A stretch of DNA of 64,000 bases, taken from Dryococelus australis. Taxonomy: Eukaryota > Arthropoda > Insecta > Phasmatodea > Phasmatidae. A program made the translations under genes and the position numbers. Below, one piece after another: positions 1 to 12,480 of this stretch. How positions within the stretch are numbered: the first letter of the stretch is position 1; every line of letters begins with the position of its first letter. Location of the stretch: positions 88,955,416 to 89,019,415 of the forward strand of contig CM057009.1 in assembly GCA_029891345.1 (NCBI GenBank), given 5' to 3'. The notes below the pieces were generated by a model. The model worked only from the letters and a program-made list of their open reading frames with translations. It was not told the DNA's origin and ran no database searches.

Positions 1-520
1 GAAGATAATTCGTTAACCAGCACATCAATTTTCTTATTATATGTTTTTGTCAAAATGCCATATTTGTTGCAAAACAGCAAAATTCAACCGAGATCCCGTT
101 ATATATGTAATTATTTAACATTTTCCTATATTCACTAATGAACGAATGAAAGCTGTTAACAATGGAATCATTTGTATCTTGCTGTAATCATATAGAGTTT
201 GTTTCTAAAATATGGCTCGTGGCTACCATATAATTATAAGACAGCAATTTTGCTAATAAGTTTCCAGCAAAATCTAATTAAACACTTAATTACATTAGCA
301 CAAATAATACGTCATTTTTGTTGCCAAGCATGAGTTGTTATTTATGGGCAATGTGTTGAAATTTAAATTTTCCAAAGTGGGTTTAAAGTGCCGTACGCAA
401 GGCCAATTTAATGCACACATCAGAAATTATTATAATCCCAAAATTTGATCCAAACATGTTTCATAGTACATCATAATTTGCAATATCACATAAAAACATA
501 AAATAGATTACCACTTTGAA
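1..520. other. AT-rich sequence, nothing recognised
   Basis: No open frame of note, no RNA gene and no terminal repeat is visible. It ends where the 65-bp tandem repeat begins. Confidence 0.5.
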
Positions 521-852
521 AAATTTGTCTTGTCACTTCAAACTACCGATGTATAGTTGGCCAACGCTACCTTTATTCGATAGATAAGTTTGTCTTGTCA
601 CTTCAAACTACCGATATATAGTTGGCCAACGCTATCTTTATTCGATAGCTAAATTTGTCTTGTCACTTCAAACTACCGATATATAGTTGGTCAACGCTAT
701 CTTTATTCGATAGCTAAATTTGTCTTGTCACTTCAAACTACCGATATATAGTTGGTCAACGCTATCTTTATTCGATAGCTAAATTTGTCTTGTCACTTAA
801 AACTACCGATATATAGTTGGTCAACGTTATCTTTATTCGATAGCTAAATTTG
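521..852. repeat. 65-bp tandem repeat, five copies
   Basis: Copies start at 521, 586, 651, 716 and 781, and a partial sixth starts at 846 and diverges after about 7 bases. The period is exactly 65 bp throughout. The three middle units are almost identical; the first and last carry a few substitutions. Each unit holds an imperfect hairpin with arms GCTATC and GATAGC around a 7-base loop (the first unit has CTACC in the left arm and the last GTTATC). The short open frames over it are by-products of the repeat. Confidence 0.95.
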
Positions 853-2064
853 GTGGCTACGGCATGACTAGTTCCAAAAAAAAAATAATAGAAACCATAA
901 TTTTTGGGGGTTCTGTCTTCTTTCAAAATGGCGAACAAAATCGGATAATAATAATAATTCAATTTTATCGCTTACACTATTTACAGCCAGAAAATATGTT
1001 GGTTTTTTCATGCAGTCTTCAGAAAACACATTTGCAAAATTTTTGAAATTTAATGTACCAATTTTCGTGAAATTCGGTACTATGTTCCACAACAAGGGGA
1101 GCGAAAACACACGCACCGATACATTCAAGGCCACGGGAGGTACTTTAAAATAATTCTTTCACAAAAAATGCTTAAAACTATGTGTTTAAAAAATAAAATA
1201 CTTGCCCTGGTCCCTTATAATACAAGTACCACTAAACTGGTGGGAAATGGTCCAATACTTCCAGAGAAAAGGGTTTCGCTTACCGTATTACATCCAGTGA
1301 ACTGTTGTACAAATTTGTGGAAGAAGGGAGAGCGTTAGTTACAAAATTATATTATAATACCCGTAACACTTGTTTACATAATTTATTGAGGTGATCGATG
1401 TGATTAGAATGATGTGAATGTCGCCATTTTTAAGCCATAATTGCGTAAATATAAGGATGATCGATTAAAATTCCCAAGAGGTTATTTGACATGTTGTTGG
1501 GTTTTATTTTATTTTTCAGGTCATACGTTTTATCTGTAGTGTATTTTACCTGGAAAATTTCAGTTAACATTTTTATAAATAATTAAATGAACTCTGGGGA
1601 GCTACTAACCCCTTACGTAAGCAAGTAAAATTTTAAACAGTAATTCAGATAAATTTTATTACAGTTTTAGTATTTGAGAGCAATGTTTCGTCCATAGCTG
1701 TCGATTGTAAAGCGAAAGTGAACTAAATTTTAACTGTCACATAATTTAAGCGGTGGAGTGGAACCGCGTATTCTATATCAGAGGTCACCACTGAAATTGA
1801 ATACATTCGGGTGGGAAATTTATTACGTTGGACTACGACGCGCATCTGTCAGTAACAACGCTGATTATCTGCCTTTCGCGAAATAAACACCCTATAATAA
1901 ATTGCACGCGGAGATAATCCTGTCACATTGGCGTTTATAGCGTTTAAATTATTCTCACGGAAAGTGTGTAGCCTTGAAATACATATTTGATTCCAATGTG
2001 TGGAAAGCGTATGTTCGCCAGGTTAATTGTATGCGAACGTAGTTAAGTATTTACCTGTTTTCCA

Positions 2065-2096
<32 letters not shown>

Positions 2097-3480
2097 TCTC
2101 TCTCTCTCAGCTGGCAAAGTTGCTTATAGTATAAGTGGCTTATGTCTGCTTTGCCCTTCCATTAACATTAAATTTTCACAATATTTTTTTTTTTTTTAGC
2201 TACAGATGACCTCTCACGTTATATTCACGAGGTAAACGGGAAAGTGTCTGGGATAGCACCATATATAATTACACATACTTTCCTTTATCGTTGAAATGTG
2301 TAATACAGCTTATTTAATGCAGCGACGTAGACTTACTTGTAAACAGCAAACATCAAAGCAGTTTATGAAAAATAAATGTTTGACATAGCAGAACAAATTG
2401 TAAACAGGGCCAAGTAAAATATTTCAGCTTACTAAATATATTTAATACACAAATATACCGTATTCTAAAGCTCTGAAAATTCTCTTCCAGCCACATATTT
2501 CTAGAGTTTTTCTGCCATATTTTATTAAATAATTATCTTAATTCCAAAAGTACTCGCCATGGAAATCCCGCTTGTAACGCCACTGAACAAACAGCCAGCC
2601 ACAGCCGCGTTACTAAAAACACAAAATTAGTTTTGTAGTCCTAAAATTATATTAAGATTATAATAAGATTATAATAGGAAAGGATGGACCTTGCGAAATA
2701 CATTGTGATTGCAAAATTTTTAATCCTAAGGGAATTATAGTTCAACGCCATGTGAGAGAAAGTATGAAAATAACGCCGAAGAGATTTTCTTTTCAAACCA
2801 ACTCACGGAAAGAGTTTTTTACTTTGTAAATTTCACTAATATTTATTAGGGCATCTTTGGTAGAACAACCCAGATGCGAGTATTACCTGAACTAGTTAAT
2901 TAAACAAATTTATGACTGCACAATAAACAGTACAGAATGCACTGACCTCTGGCAAGGTCTACTAAATGTTCCATAGATATTAACGTCGCATGTTTGCTAT
3001 AGCCAGAAGATTAATTAAACCTATAAGAAGGGCAGTCATGTGCTCTTATCAACAAAATTGACAAAAAATTTGCAAGCAGTCAACAGAATCCAAGAAACCA
3101 AGAGAGATTTAACCAAGCAAACTGTTTTCGACTGCATTCATTCATCAAAAAGTTTACACAAATCACATACGAGACCAGAAATACTTAAAATAGTATATTA
3201 AGTGATCAAAATATTTCAAGTCAAATTATACTCCCTAAAAATTGAAAGTGTAAAATATAGGATGTCAGAGAAAATTCTTGTAACAATAAAGGATATAAAA
3301 ATTATGTTTTATAAAAGTTCTTTCTTTGCGGCTGTCTCAAGACGAAAATAAAATCATGAATTTTTCCTAATATTCACTTAATGTTTTAAATCAGCGTGAG
3401 GTTCAGTAGGCAATATTTTCTAGCCATGTTAACACTGCCTGCTAGGCCCTTAAAAGCTTTCTTATAAAGTCCAGGGGTTT
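853..3480. other. AT-rich non-coding DNA with one microsatellite
   Basis: Apart from the CT microsatellite at 2065-2108 and a poly-T run near 2190, I see no gene, terminal repeat or conserved motif. Open frames at 864-1134 overlap on both strands and look accidental. Confidence 0.5.
2065..2108. repeat. (TC)n microsatellite
   Basis: An uninterrupted run of TC dinucleotides apart from one inserted A near 2091. Confidence 0.95.
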
Positions 3481-3539
3481 ATGGGAGGGGGGGAGGGATG
3501 TTACGACGCAAACAGCCACGAGCCGCAAACCACTTATTA

Positions 3540-4060
3540 TCCACAAAATTATGGGTTGAAACATTTTTCCTACCTGAAGGAGAAACGGTTTAAAAACCAC
3601 AACGGAGATGAACTCCACAGGCTCGCTGAACTATGTGGTAACGAAATCATCTAAAAGCGATTTGTCAGCAATATTACCAGAAAGGACTGCTGGGAAAATC
3701 CACACAAAATACTACATCAGAAATCCAGATGGAAACCTAGGTAGAGACAAACGATGCAAACTATGAAGAAATGGCACAACATCAGAAAACAACGATTGAG
3801 TTCGTGGTTAAAATTTTCACGACAAAGGCAGCCAGAGTTTAGTCGCAGCGACACTTGAAAGACACAGACACAGATTAAAAAAGAATGCATTTATAAACAG
3901 TTTCATAGGATCCATGCCGATCCTACGTGGACATTACTGTGATGTTCGGTTAAAGGACGAATTACATTATCAGATGGAGGATCACACTTTTCAAATGTTG
4001 CACAGGTATTATTTTCGAAATAAGTTATGTCAAGCAATGACAGGCATTACCATGGTTTAA
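3540..4060 (+). pseudogene. Decayed coding-like fragment, possibly transposase-derived
   Basis: The frame is open from 3812 to the stop at 4058-4060, without a clear start. It contains a basic run (ERHRHRLKK) followed by FINSF, a GHYC motif and aromatic residues at YY. Upstream, about 3700-3760, another frame reads as a basic Cys-containing segment (RDKRCKL) that soon meets a stop. I have a general impression of C-terminal segments of domesticated or decayed insect transposase-like proteins with an S/GHYC motif, but cannot name a family. It may equally be chance. Confidence 0.25.
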
Positions 4061-5315
4061 AAGCACAAGTAACTAACTTATATTAATTGATTTTATGAAT
4101 GAGGTCTCGCAGCAAAGATATTTTGTTATCATATATCATTAAATATTTCCATGAACGAACGTCCAGCCGAGCTGAGGGCAGGTAACATATTTCACATCAA
4201 CATGGTCATATTGTCCGCCATGCATTTATCTATGTGCCCTACTGTACACTGTTTGTTTATGGGACGTGTGGGTAACTTGCACTCTGTTTGACAGTAAATA
4301 TTAGTTCTTTTTTCTTAGTTCAGTGTCAAAATACTGTGGACTACTCACGTTGCCTAATGTTACAATGAATATCTTGTCAAGTTGGTTGTTGAAATGTAAT
4401 CATCAATTCACCTTATACGTATTATTTTGCCACGTGAATTGTTTTTACTGATGTCCTACAAAAATTATTGCAACAATCTTATGGTTAAAATGTAGTTCCT
4501 CATGCATTTTTGAAGAATGCAGTTCATTAAATTCTAAATATTTATTTTCGAATAACCAAACAAGTCTCTCAAATTTTATTTTAACCATGGGGGGGGGGGG
4601 GGCATATATCCACATGAACCCTCCCTCCCCCTTCCCTTATCGCGGACTCAATTTCTGATGTAAAAAGCCAATTTTCCTACCACTGGAAACGAAATGTTCA
4701 CTTAGTAATCAATTGACTTGTTACAGAATACACAATCGATTATTTCATTCTGTTTGTTCTCTTGCAGTGAAATATGTGCAAAATAATATTTTGAGTATAT
4801 TTGAAAATTGTGTGCAACATGTCGACACTTTTAGATTAAAATCTAATTCACACTACTGCAATAAAAAAGGAATGGAATTTTTAATGCTATTTTCAAGAGA
4901 CACAAAAAATATTTTTAAACCATTGAATTCAAGGATTTTTTTTATTTCCTCGTTTACTTCATTTGAGAAATATTTGGACATGGTTATACTGTAGTTTATT
5001 GAAATATTAAAATACATTCTTAATTAAAATTGCTACAGATGCATATTTTTGTTACTTTGTCAAACAGTTACGATCAGCGATATACCGATTAAGCTGCCAT
5101 AAGTCATTAATTACACTACAAAGTCGCTATGTCTGTTCATATTTCGGTGAAATTATCACATATAAATTTTAACAGCAACATCGAAACAAATTTCATTCTA
5201 GGTTCTCTTTTGAAAGACAGTCAATTATGTTTACGATTTTACTCGAAACATTTTTTCAGTTTCTTCAGTTTTAAGGTGGTGTTATTCTGTCTTTTCCACA
5301 CAAATGTAGGTTTAT
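4061..5315. other. AT-rich non-coding DNA with a G14 homopolymer
   Basis: Contains a run of 14 G at 4589-4602. The open frames at 4713-4994 and 5129-5317 have AT-driven composition (F, N, K, S rich) and no recognisable domain. Nothing else is supported. Confidence 0.45.
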
Positions 5316-5400
5316 GATAGCAAGAAACGAGAATGTATATTTGCTTCAAATATTTCCATTATACAAAAATAATAATTAAACATTATTGAACATCTTTTAT
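5316..5400 (+). repeat. 85-bp direct repeat, copy 1
   Basis: Matches 5507-5591 with a single visible substitution (TATATT versus TACATT). Followed by a short spacer and an AT microsatellite. Confidence 0.9.
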
Positions 5401-5431
5401 GGTAACAACACATACATATTTTAGATAGTGA

Positions 5432-5446
<15 letters not shown>

Positions 5447-5505
<59 letters not shown>
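5447..5505. repeat. (AT)n microsatellite
   Basis: A pure AT dinucleotide run separating the two 85-bp direct repeats, preceded by a short TG-containing stretch. Confidence 0.95.
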
Positions 5506-5683
<178 letters not shown>

Positions 5684-5776
5684 ATAACGTAATCTTTCAT
5701 TATCCTACCGGTTTTGTAATGTAATATAATTAAAGTTGGTATAACAAATTTCACCGCCTGAGAATATACGTAAACA

Positions 5777-6427
5777 TTATAACACTCTTGGACAGTTTAT
5801 TGTTTCAAGTATGTATATAAACCATTCACTTAAGCTAGGAGAGTACACAAGAAGCCTAGTTTGACGACACCAGATCTCGCGAAAGCCACACTGATTATCC
5901 ATAAGAGTTCCTAAATAAATTATGATACAATAGCTGCAATGAATGTCATACCTGTTACAATCACATTTCCAGTTTAGCAGGCAGGAACAACGTGAGAATA
6001 GTGTCGTGATTCCCACCCTGCAAAAACCACCTGCCTGCTCTTCAGAATGATTAGGATACTTGTCCCGTCGCAGCTTGCCCAACTCGTTTGCCACAAGGAG
6101 AAATCTAGCGCACTGGCAGGTGACAAGAGAATTAGGCAAGTGCAGTGCTCTCGCCGACGGCGGCGCAACAAGCCGGTTATGGCGAAGAGTGCAGACAACG
6201 AGAACTGTATCTATGGAGCGTGAGGATCGGTGTCGATAGTCTGGGATGTCAGGCAGCAGCGCATTGTCACCGCGGGAAGCGATGCGATTTAAAATACCAG
6301 CATATAGGTATAATATAAATATATTCAAATAGATCGGATGATTTTCTGTTTCCGGGGTGACACCCTTTGTACGTTTTATGCCTGTACTTTTGAAGTATAC
6401 ATCGCCTAATATTTGTTTTTCAGCCAA
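5777..6427 (-). CDS. Unrecognised 216-residue open frame
   Basis: The longest open frame outside the recognised mobile elements apart from the 238-residue frame inside Gypsy-C. It begins MAEKQILGD and ends NCPRVL. I recognise no domain; the middle has an Arg/Ser-rich stretch and the C-terminal third is rich in Cys and Tyr. There is no obvious signal peptide or clear membrane helix. The underlying DNA at 6000-6290 is more GC-rich than its surroundings. It could be an unannotated exon, part of a decayed gene, or chance; chance is most likely without homologous support. Confidence 0.18.
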   Translation of the reverse strand: MAEKQILGDVYFKSTGIKRTKGVTPETENHPIYLNIFILYLYAGILNRIASRGDNALLPDIPDYRHRSSRSIDTVLVVCTLRHNRLVAPPSARALHLPNSLVTCQCARFLLVANELGKLRRDKYPNHSEEQAGGFCRVGITTLFSRCSCLLNWKCDCNRYDIHCSYCIIIYLGTLMDNQCGFREIWCRQTRLLVYSPSLSEWFIYILETINCPRVL

Positions 6428-7363
6428 CTGAATGTTCGTGATGGAAATACAACTGCTGATATTTTTTCCTTACGTCTTTGCAGGAGTAGTATAAGTATGG
6501 AGGTCTGTGTGCAAGAAAGGGAGCAGCCTCCATAATTAAAAAATCATATTAATTTTGAAATAAACAGTCACTAATTGGACGGTTGAAATATTTATATGAT
6601 TTATTCCAAAGTAGGAAAAAAGAATTCATTACTTTTTAAAATATAAATTTAAAAATCTCACATTAGATATCCCGATTGTGGAGTTGGCATTTGTTCCAAC
6701 TTGTGTAGCAAATTATTTGTCAAAGAAATTCCATTGACGGGCAACCTCGGAATCTGAGCAAGCCAAAGGTTTCCTATTCAGACCTAGAAGTTTTTCGGAT
6801 TATGTTCCCAGGTAACGATTTTGGCAGTAAATTTTGATTAATTTAGTGCTTAATCAACAACACTGCCCCGGATGTTCCAATCCGACATAAGTAAAACAAA
6901 ATAAAAATTAAAGTTTTCCACTTTTCACTCCATGGAGGAAACGAAGCTCATAAATGCGATGAATTATTAACTGATACCATAATTAGAAAACACATTCACG
7001 GGGAGAAACACAACCTTTACAACCAAGACGCCGAGACCGGTGTTTACCGCATATCCTATACACGCAAATGAAGTACAAAATTAAACTATCAGTGTAGGAT
7101 ATATAAATTGGGAGGAATGTGCGTCGATCTAAACACTGGAAGCTTTCTCTCTTAAGGTGGCTAACACCTATCGTAGGCAGCTAAAATACAGTCAATTATA
7201 CCCTGGCCTGGATATGACACGTCACTTAATCCTTTGGGTGATTTGAAAATGTGAAAAATTGAGATATTCTAAACAGATTTTTATTCTTTGTAACTTTTGA
7301 GAACTGATTCACGGGAAGGAATGACAGATATTATGTACCTCTTGCAGTGTTGCTGGATACACA
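6428..7363. other. AT-rich non-coding DNA, nothing recognised
   Basis: No repeat structure, RNA gene or coding signal is apparent. Confidence 0.5.
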
Positions 7364-8262
7364 TCACACATAGACGTACCTAGACATCCTGTAATCTAGA
7401 ATGAAGATGACTTTGATGTTGATATCGCCCGACGTGAAGTTGTGTATAATCTGCAGTAATGGTGTGATTTTTGCACACAAGTCGTTAAAGTCCATGTACT
7501 CTAGGTACACAGTTGATTTTCTAACATCACATGTAGCAGGCACATAGGTGTTGTTTGCAACTGAATGGGGCTTAATGTTCTGAATTACTTTCCCACATAC
7601 GTACACCATCTTGGAGAAAATGTACATATCATAATCGTTGAATATTACTAGTTCCACGCCCATTTTCCCGGTGTAAACGCTGGTGTGCTGATGTACTTTA
7701 CACATTTTAGATGGTACGTCAACATGCAAAGTTTCCCGAAGAGCCCAAACACACTGGCGAGGATCGTAATGTCGGTATTATGGTGCACACATATCTATTC
7801 CCTCAGTAGAGTGAAACTGGACACCTCTCATCGCACATTTGGATTGTGTGTAATCTTCGGTGCTGTCGCTGGTGTTTGTCATCTGGTCGTGGCAAACTTC
7901 TTGCACAGGCAGCTGCATCTCATCATTTTTCCCAAGCATCAGCGAATTCATAAGAGTATCGCTGACATGCGATGGTTGATAAACATGTATGTGATGGCGT
8001 ATTTAGAATTGGTAAATTATTAGTCAGCGATGTCATACTGTATTCCATGAACTGTAATGTGTTCATAAATTTTACTGGCGAAAACGCGCAGCTGCTTCGA
8101 AAATGTGACCACTTTCTCTAGCTCTGTAAAATAATGCGCATCTCTTTGTTTTACCACAGATGACTGTGCATGCAGGTTCAATGAATTAAAGTGATCGCAA
8201 TCCTTAGCTTGAGGTTTTGTACCATGACGGAGGTTGTATAGTAGCAACATCTTTTCACCCAT
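7364..8262 (-). pseudogene. Decayed coding-like region of unknown family, 3' part
   Basis: Two open minus-strand blocks, 8262-8020 (80 aa) and 7729-7364 (121 aa), are joined by a stretch in which a third reading stays largely open, so the 0.9 kb looks like one coding region broken by stops. The residue mix (many charged residues in the first block, a Val/Asn/Asp-rich second block) is less AT-driven than neighbouring spurious frames. I cannot assign a family. It lies downstream of the foldback element at 8505-9401 and may continue the region at 9410-10817 beyond it. Host exons, a viral-type gene fragment, or chance are all possible. Confidence 0.25.
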
Positions 8263-8504
8263 TCGTAACTTAATTCTTCATCATGAGTGACCAGCTAATA
8301 TCAGTTTCGAGATAGCAACATACATCTTCAGTATGTTTCCTTATATCTATAATTGCAACAAAAATAAAGTTATTTTCAACTCATGGTTTCCTGCAAATCA
8401 GGTGGCAATTCCCCTCCCCCCAGGGATGCATGAGACAATCTCGAGCGGGGACTGTAGAATGATTTGAGAAACAGTGCATTTTCGTGTACATAATAGAAAT
8501 AGTA

Positions 8505-9401
8505 CACTCTAAATCTGAATCAGCGAGAATTTCACTGTTTAAATCAGTCAAACATATCTGACTGATTCAACAGTCACTTCAGTGAATTTAACTGATAAAT
8601 CAGTGGAAAAATGCCAGATTTCTTTCACTTATTGATTCAGTGACATTTTCCTCTGATTCATCAGTCATTATATTCAGTATTTACTCAGTGGTTTATTTTT
8701 GACTGACGTATCAGTTTAATAGCGTGTAAAAAATGGCAGTTAAATAACGTTTAAAAATGGCCGCTAAACAACGCGTATCAAGTGAAATAACAACGAATAA
8801 ACAACTAATAAACCCAACACAAAATATTTTCCTCTTGTTATTTCAACTTGGCGTGGTAGCGAAAATAGCCCTGCCCCCCTAGATCAGGGGTAGGGTGGCC
8901 GTGGGTTCATGCCCCGGCCCCTCCGCAGTAGTTTTTCAGTTCGCTTGTCGCACAGGAAATCTGTCTGAAAGTCAGTCTAATATCAGCTCGCCAACGCTAC
9001 TGTAACACAACTACAAAAAAAAAAAAAACGAAAATAAGATGGTAAGGTGACGGCCCAAAAGTCAAAGTATGCGTGAGTTCAATCCCGGCCTCCTCCGAAA
9101 ATATTTTTACTTTTTCAAATTACGGTAAATTGCGCATTAGAAATTAAGTATCGTAAATAGGTTATTTTCAAGTAATAAGTTGGCTATGTTCAATAAAAAT
9201 AATATTTAATTCTGCCACTGTAGTCGGCCGTCACTTATTCAATCAGCGAAATTGTTTCGCACCACTAATTCAATCAGTGAAATTTTTTTTATGAAACACT
9301 ATGTGGTTTTCCACTGATTCTAAGTGCAGTCGTTTTCACTGATTCGAGTAGTTGAATTTCACTGCTAATCAGTGGTGTTCCACTTATTCGAATTTAGAGT
9401 G
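8505..9401. mobile_element. Foldback/MITE-like element with TCAGTG-rich arms
   Basis: The ends are inverted: CACTCTAAAT at 8505 and ATTTAGAGTG ending at 9401, each flanked by TA (8503-8504 and 9402-9403), as expected for a TA target duplication. Both arms (about 8505-8720 and 9225-9401) are dense in short motifs such as CTGATTCA and TCAGTGAAA in both orientations. The middle carries two tRNA-like segments and a poly-A run. No transposase is present, so it must be non-autonomous. The TA duplication points to the Tc1/mariner superfamily, but the family is unknown. Confidence 0.7.
8850..9110 (+). repeat. Two tRNA-like (SINE-type) segments inside the foldback element
   Basis: A B-box-like GGGTTCATGCCCC lies at 8903-8915 and a second, GAGTTCAATCCCGG, at 9075-9088. 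The two are followed by similar sequence (CGGCC, CTCCG, then T-rich), as if a tRNA-derived unit had been duplicated. A-box-like sequence is weak. The poly-A run at about 9017 separates them. It may be a dimeric SINE core captured by the element. Confidence 0.4.
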
Positions 9402-9409
9402 TATTGATG

Positions 9410-10817
9410 ACTTTTACATTCATCCCTGTCATCATTGTCGAAAAGAGATATTATTGACGCGGGGACTTGCAGCATCTCAAATGGGTTATCATCTGAATAA
9501 ATTTCAGAACCACTGCTTACAGAGCACTGGTTCTTTAGGCAGCACAGCATCAAATCTGCAGTTATTAAATAATTTTCAACATATATGAACATATAAGAAT
9601 GAAATGTGTCATTATTCTAGTAGTATAAGGCTGAGTGGGTTTCAGTTCTTAAGCGTGTAGGAGTTACAGCATGAACTCAAAATCAGCTTGCATTACAATC
9701 GGCAATTTTGTCATGTAGTGGTAAGTCTTGAATTTATTTTCTGCAGCACTCCATTCCTCCGTAGCTGTGGTATATCCATTCTTGTTAGATGTATGTAGCA
9801 GTATGTCTTGTGTAATTTTAGACTCCTATGGACAGTCAATGCGGTGTTTCTAAGTTGTCACCTATATACGCGAAGCAATTTTTGCAGCCATGTTTTGTAA
9901 TGGGATTACTAGTTATGTGAAATTATCATTTTGGAAATATTTTGATTTTGCACTGCTGATGAAGAGCAATTGTTCAAAACGGTTCTGTTTTTCTTTCTTC
10001 TCTATAAGTACAATCATCTCTTTGACACTGAGCGAGTACACTTTGATGAGACATGCAGATGATACGGTTGGTTAATGGATGGCTGCAGTATTTTCTTATT
10101 AGTCATCTTTTAGCTGTAACCTCGGGTTATAGCTGTCTATCTGCCTGTAAAATTATCTTTACACATTTCTATCCCATGGCCCCAGCTTGTGAAGCTTACA
10201 ATGTGGAACATTCGCAGACTTGAAGGTTCATGTATATGCTACCTCTTCCAGCAGAGTCTTTAAATAAGCACTGCTGTTCGCTGCAGCGGTGTAGAATACG
10301 TATAATGTATTTTTTGCTCGCAAACCGCCTACTTCAGCTGTATAAATCTGCACGCACTTCAGTAAGTTATCCCATGTAGCAAAAAAAACCATCACATTTT
10401 TCGATTTTGTATGCCGTCCAATATATTTATTATTCCCGCAGCAAACCCATTCATGTCTTTGAACAACGTGAATAAACAAAATATTATATATATATTTGCA
10501 GAAGATACATAGGTGTTGGGTAGCGATGCTGCTGGTTTAGTCGCAGTTGGAGACGTAGTCAATGTTGCGGCCAGTGGTGCAGGAAAAGATTTACTCGACA
10601 ACGATGACACATATGATGGCAGAGGTAATAATGCAGCTGTAGATGTAAGCACACCATATGAAGATTTACTTGCCATGTTGGGAGAGAGAGACGATATCAA
10701 AATAGATGTGACATCTGCCAATGCCACACTATCAAACGATCTCACATTGGTAACGGTAAGACAAAAATAGAAATTCAGTAGTAGAGGAAATAACAAATTA
10801 GATGAGATTTTCCACAT
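9410..10817 (-). pseudogene. Decayed coding-like region of unknown family, 5' part
   Basis: Read on the minus strand. The frame at 10817-10392 (141 aa) opens with a convincing signal-peptide shape (MWKISSN, a long Leu/Phe core, then TNVRS) and continues as a Ser/Thr/Pro/Ala-rich, mucin-like segment. An overlapping frame 10479-10228 (83 aa) includes FFATWDNLL. Farther down, about 9690-9770, a frame reads LPIVMQADFEFML before a stop, which loosely resembles the exonuclease motif I (DFE) of protein-primed B-family polymerases; this is weak. The coding blocks are separated by stops and may be exons, a viral or large-transposon remnant, or chance. Confidence 0.25.
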
Positions 10818-12480
10818 TGCAATAACTACATTCTTAATATAAAAAATAAGTTATACCCATGTTATAAAAATAGCCAGTTCAGTATCGCTGTGAATACTTA
10901 CCAATAGGTAACGACAAGGAAATTTTAATACTCTTGATGGTTCTTTCAAAACACAATTTTATACGAGTGTAATATTTTTATATATGCAGAGGATGTTAAA
11001 GTTAATTATATATATATATAACGAAATATTGTTTATGATGTCATCTAATAGGCCTATGTATTAAAAGATTGTGATGCTTTTTATGATATAAATATTTTAA
11101 TAATAGTCTGTTCATACAAAAATGAAAAAAAAGTAAAAATATTTTAAGACTAGAAAATAATAAATTTAACTTATTAGAAAACTATACCAATATATAGTAT
11201 AATTAGTAATTGAAGCGACGACCCAAATGCTTAAACGAACTATGTTACAAGTTGTTTACTAAATTATTTATGTCGAAGAAAATACTTGTGTATGATGTTT
11301 TATTATAAAACCACAGTTATATTGGATACCAAAAGAGTCGGTATCTGACTCGATGCTCGAAACTATTAGCGGCAACTAGGTTTTCCATAAAACCACGGCA
11401 CTTCGCTTTCACAGGTATGGCGAGCGAGGTTTCATAAAGTTAGCGAATGACGGGACGAATAAAGGATTCGCAAAACGAGTCAAGAGAGATGCAAAAATTC
11501 CAACAATTGTCACAACTAATATAATGTTGCTTGGTAAGAATTAATTGCGTTAATGAACACAGTCCTCCACTAAACTATTCAACATAGCCAAGTGGCATGT
11601 ATCACGAAGGAGATGAACGAATGACGATGACTCGCGTAAATTAAATTCAATGAGAAAATATCTGAAAAATGAAAGTTTCTGATGTACGCATTAACGTAAA
11701 TACCTATAAAGAACGTCGGTAAACATCAATTTATGCTTCGCAGTACAAAGAAGTTTTGGGAAGGGTATAAAGGAAGATGAAATAAAAGAGAAACTAAAAT
11801 ATCTATTTTAATAACGGTTGCTGGTTAGGAATGATTTTGCTTTCATGTCGCAAAGGACCACGGAATGTCGAATGAATGCTCAGTGGCATTTGAAAATTTT
11901 CAATTAAACATGCAATTCGGATCTCAAATTTATCTTCGTTCCTGAAATTCCCTCTTGCTTAAGTGTCTGATGTCAATATTAACTTCACAGGTTTTAAGAT
12001 GGCAAATGTACATTATCAACTCCGATTACACCGTTTTCCAACAGGCCAAACCATTCCAGCATCTCAGCCATCTTATATTTTAGATTAAAATTATTATGCG
12101 TAATCTATCAGAGAGAGGAATTAGCTGGAGGAGTTTCATTGTTGTTCTCCATGAAAAGGTGTGACGATTTAATTTAGCAAAACCAAAATGGATTAGCAAT
12201 AATACGCATGATGAGGAAAGTCCAAATGGTTAGAATTTAGACAAATTCAAGTACCCGATAAAGAGCGACAAATGAATATATTACTTCCACGCGGCTGTTA
12301 TCTTTGTCGTGTTTCACTTATATTACCAATGTAATAATTAATCTCCATGGACCAAATCGTCGGTTCTGCAGTTTTGATTCTTATAGTAGGGACATCGTAA
12401 TTCCACGTCTTCATGCAACCTCCAGCGAGTGACTCCGGCACACGGAACGTATTATCGCCCATTCGCCAGCGACCCGGCTT
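10818..12480. other. AT-rich non-coding DNA, nothing recognised
   Basis: A short TA run lies near 11005-11020. No coding or repeat structure is visible in the rest. Confidence 0.5.

Noticed and set aside
521-852. CRISPR array
   Set aside because: The 65-bp repeat is head-to-tail with no unique spacers, and the window is eukaryotic.
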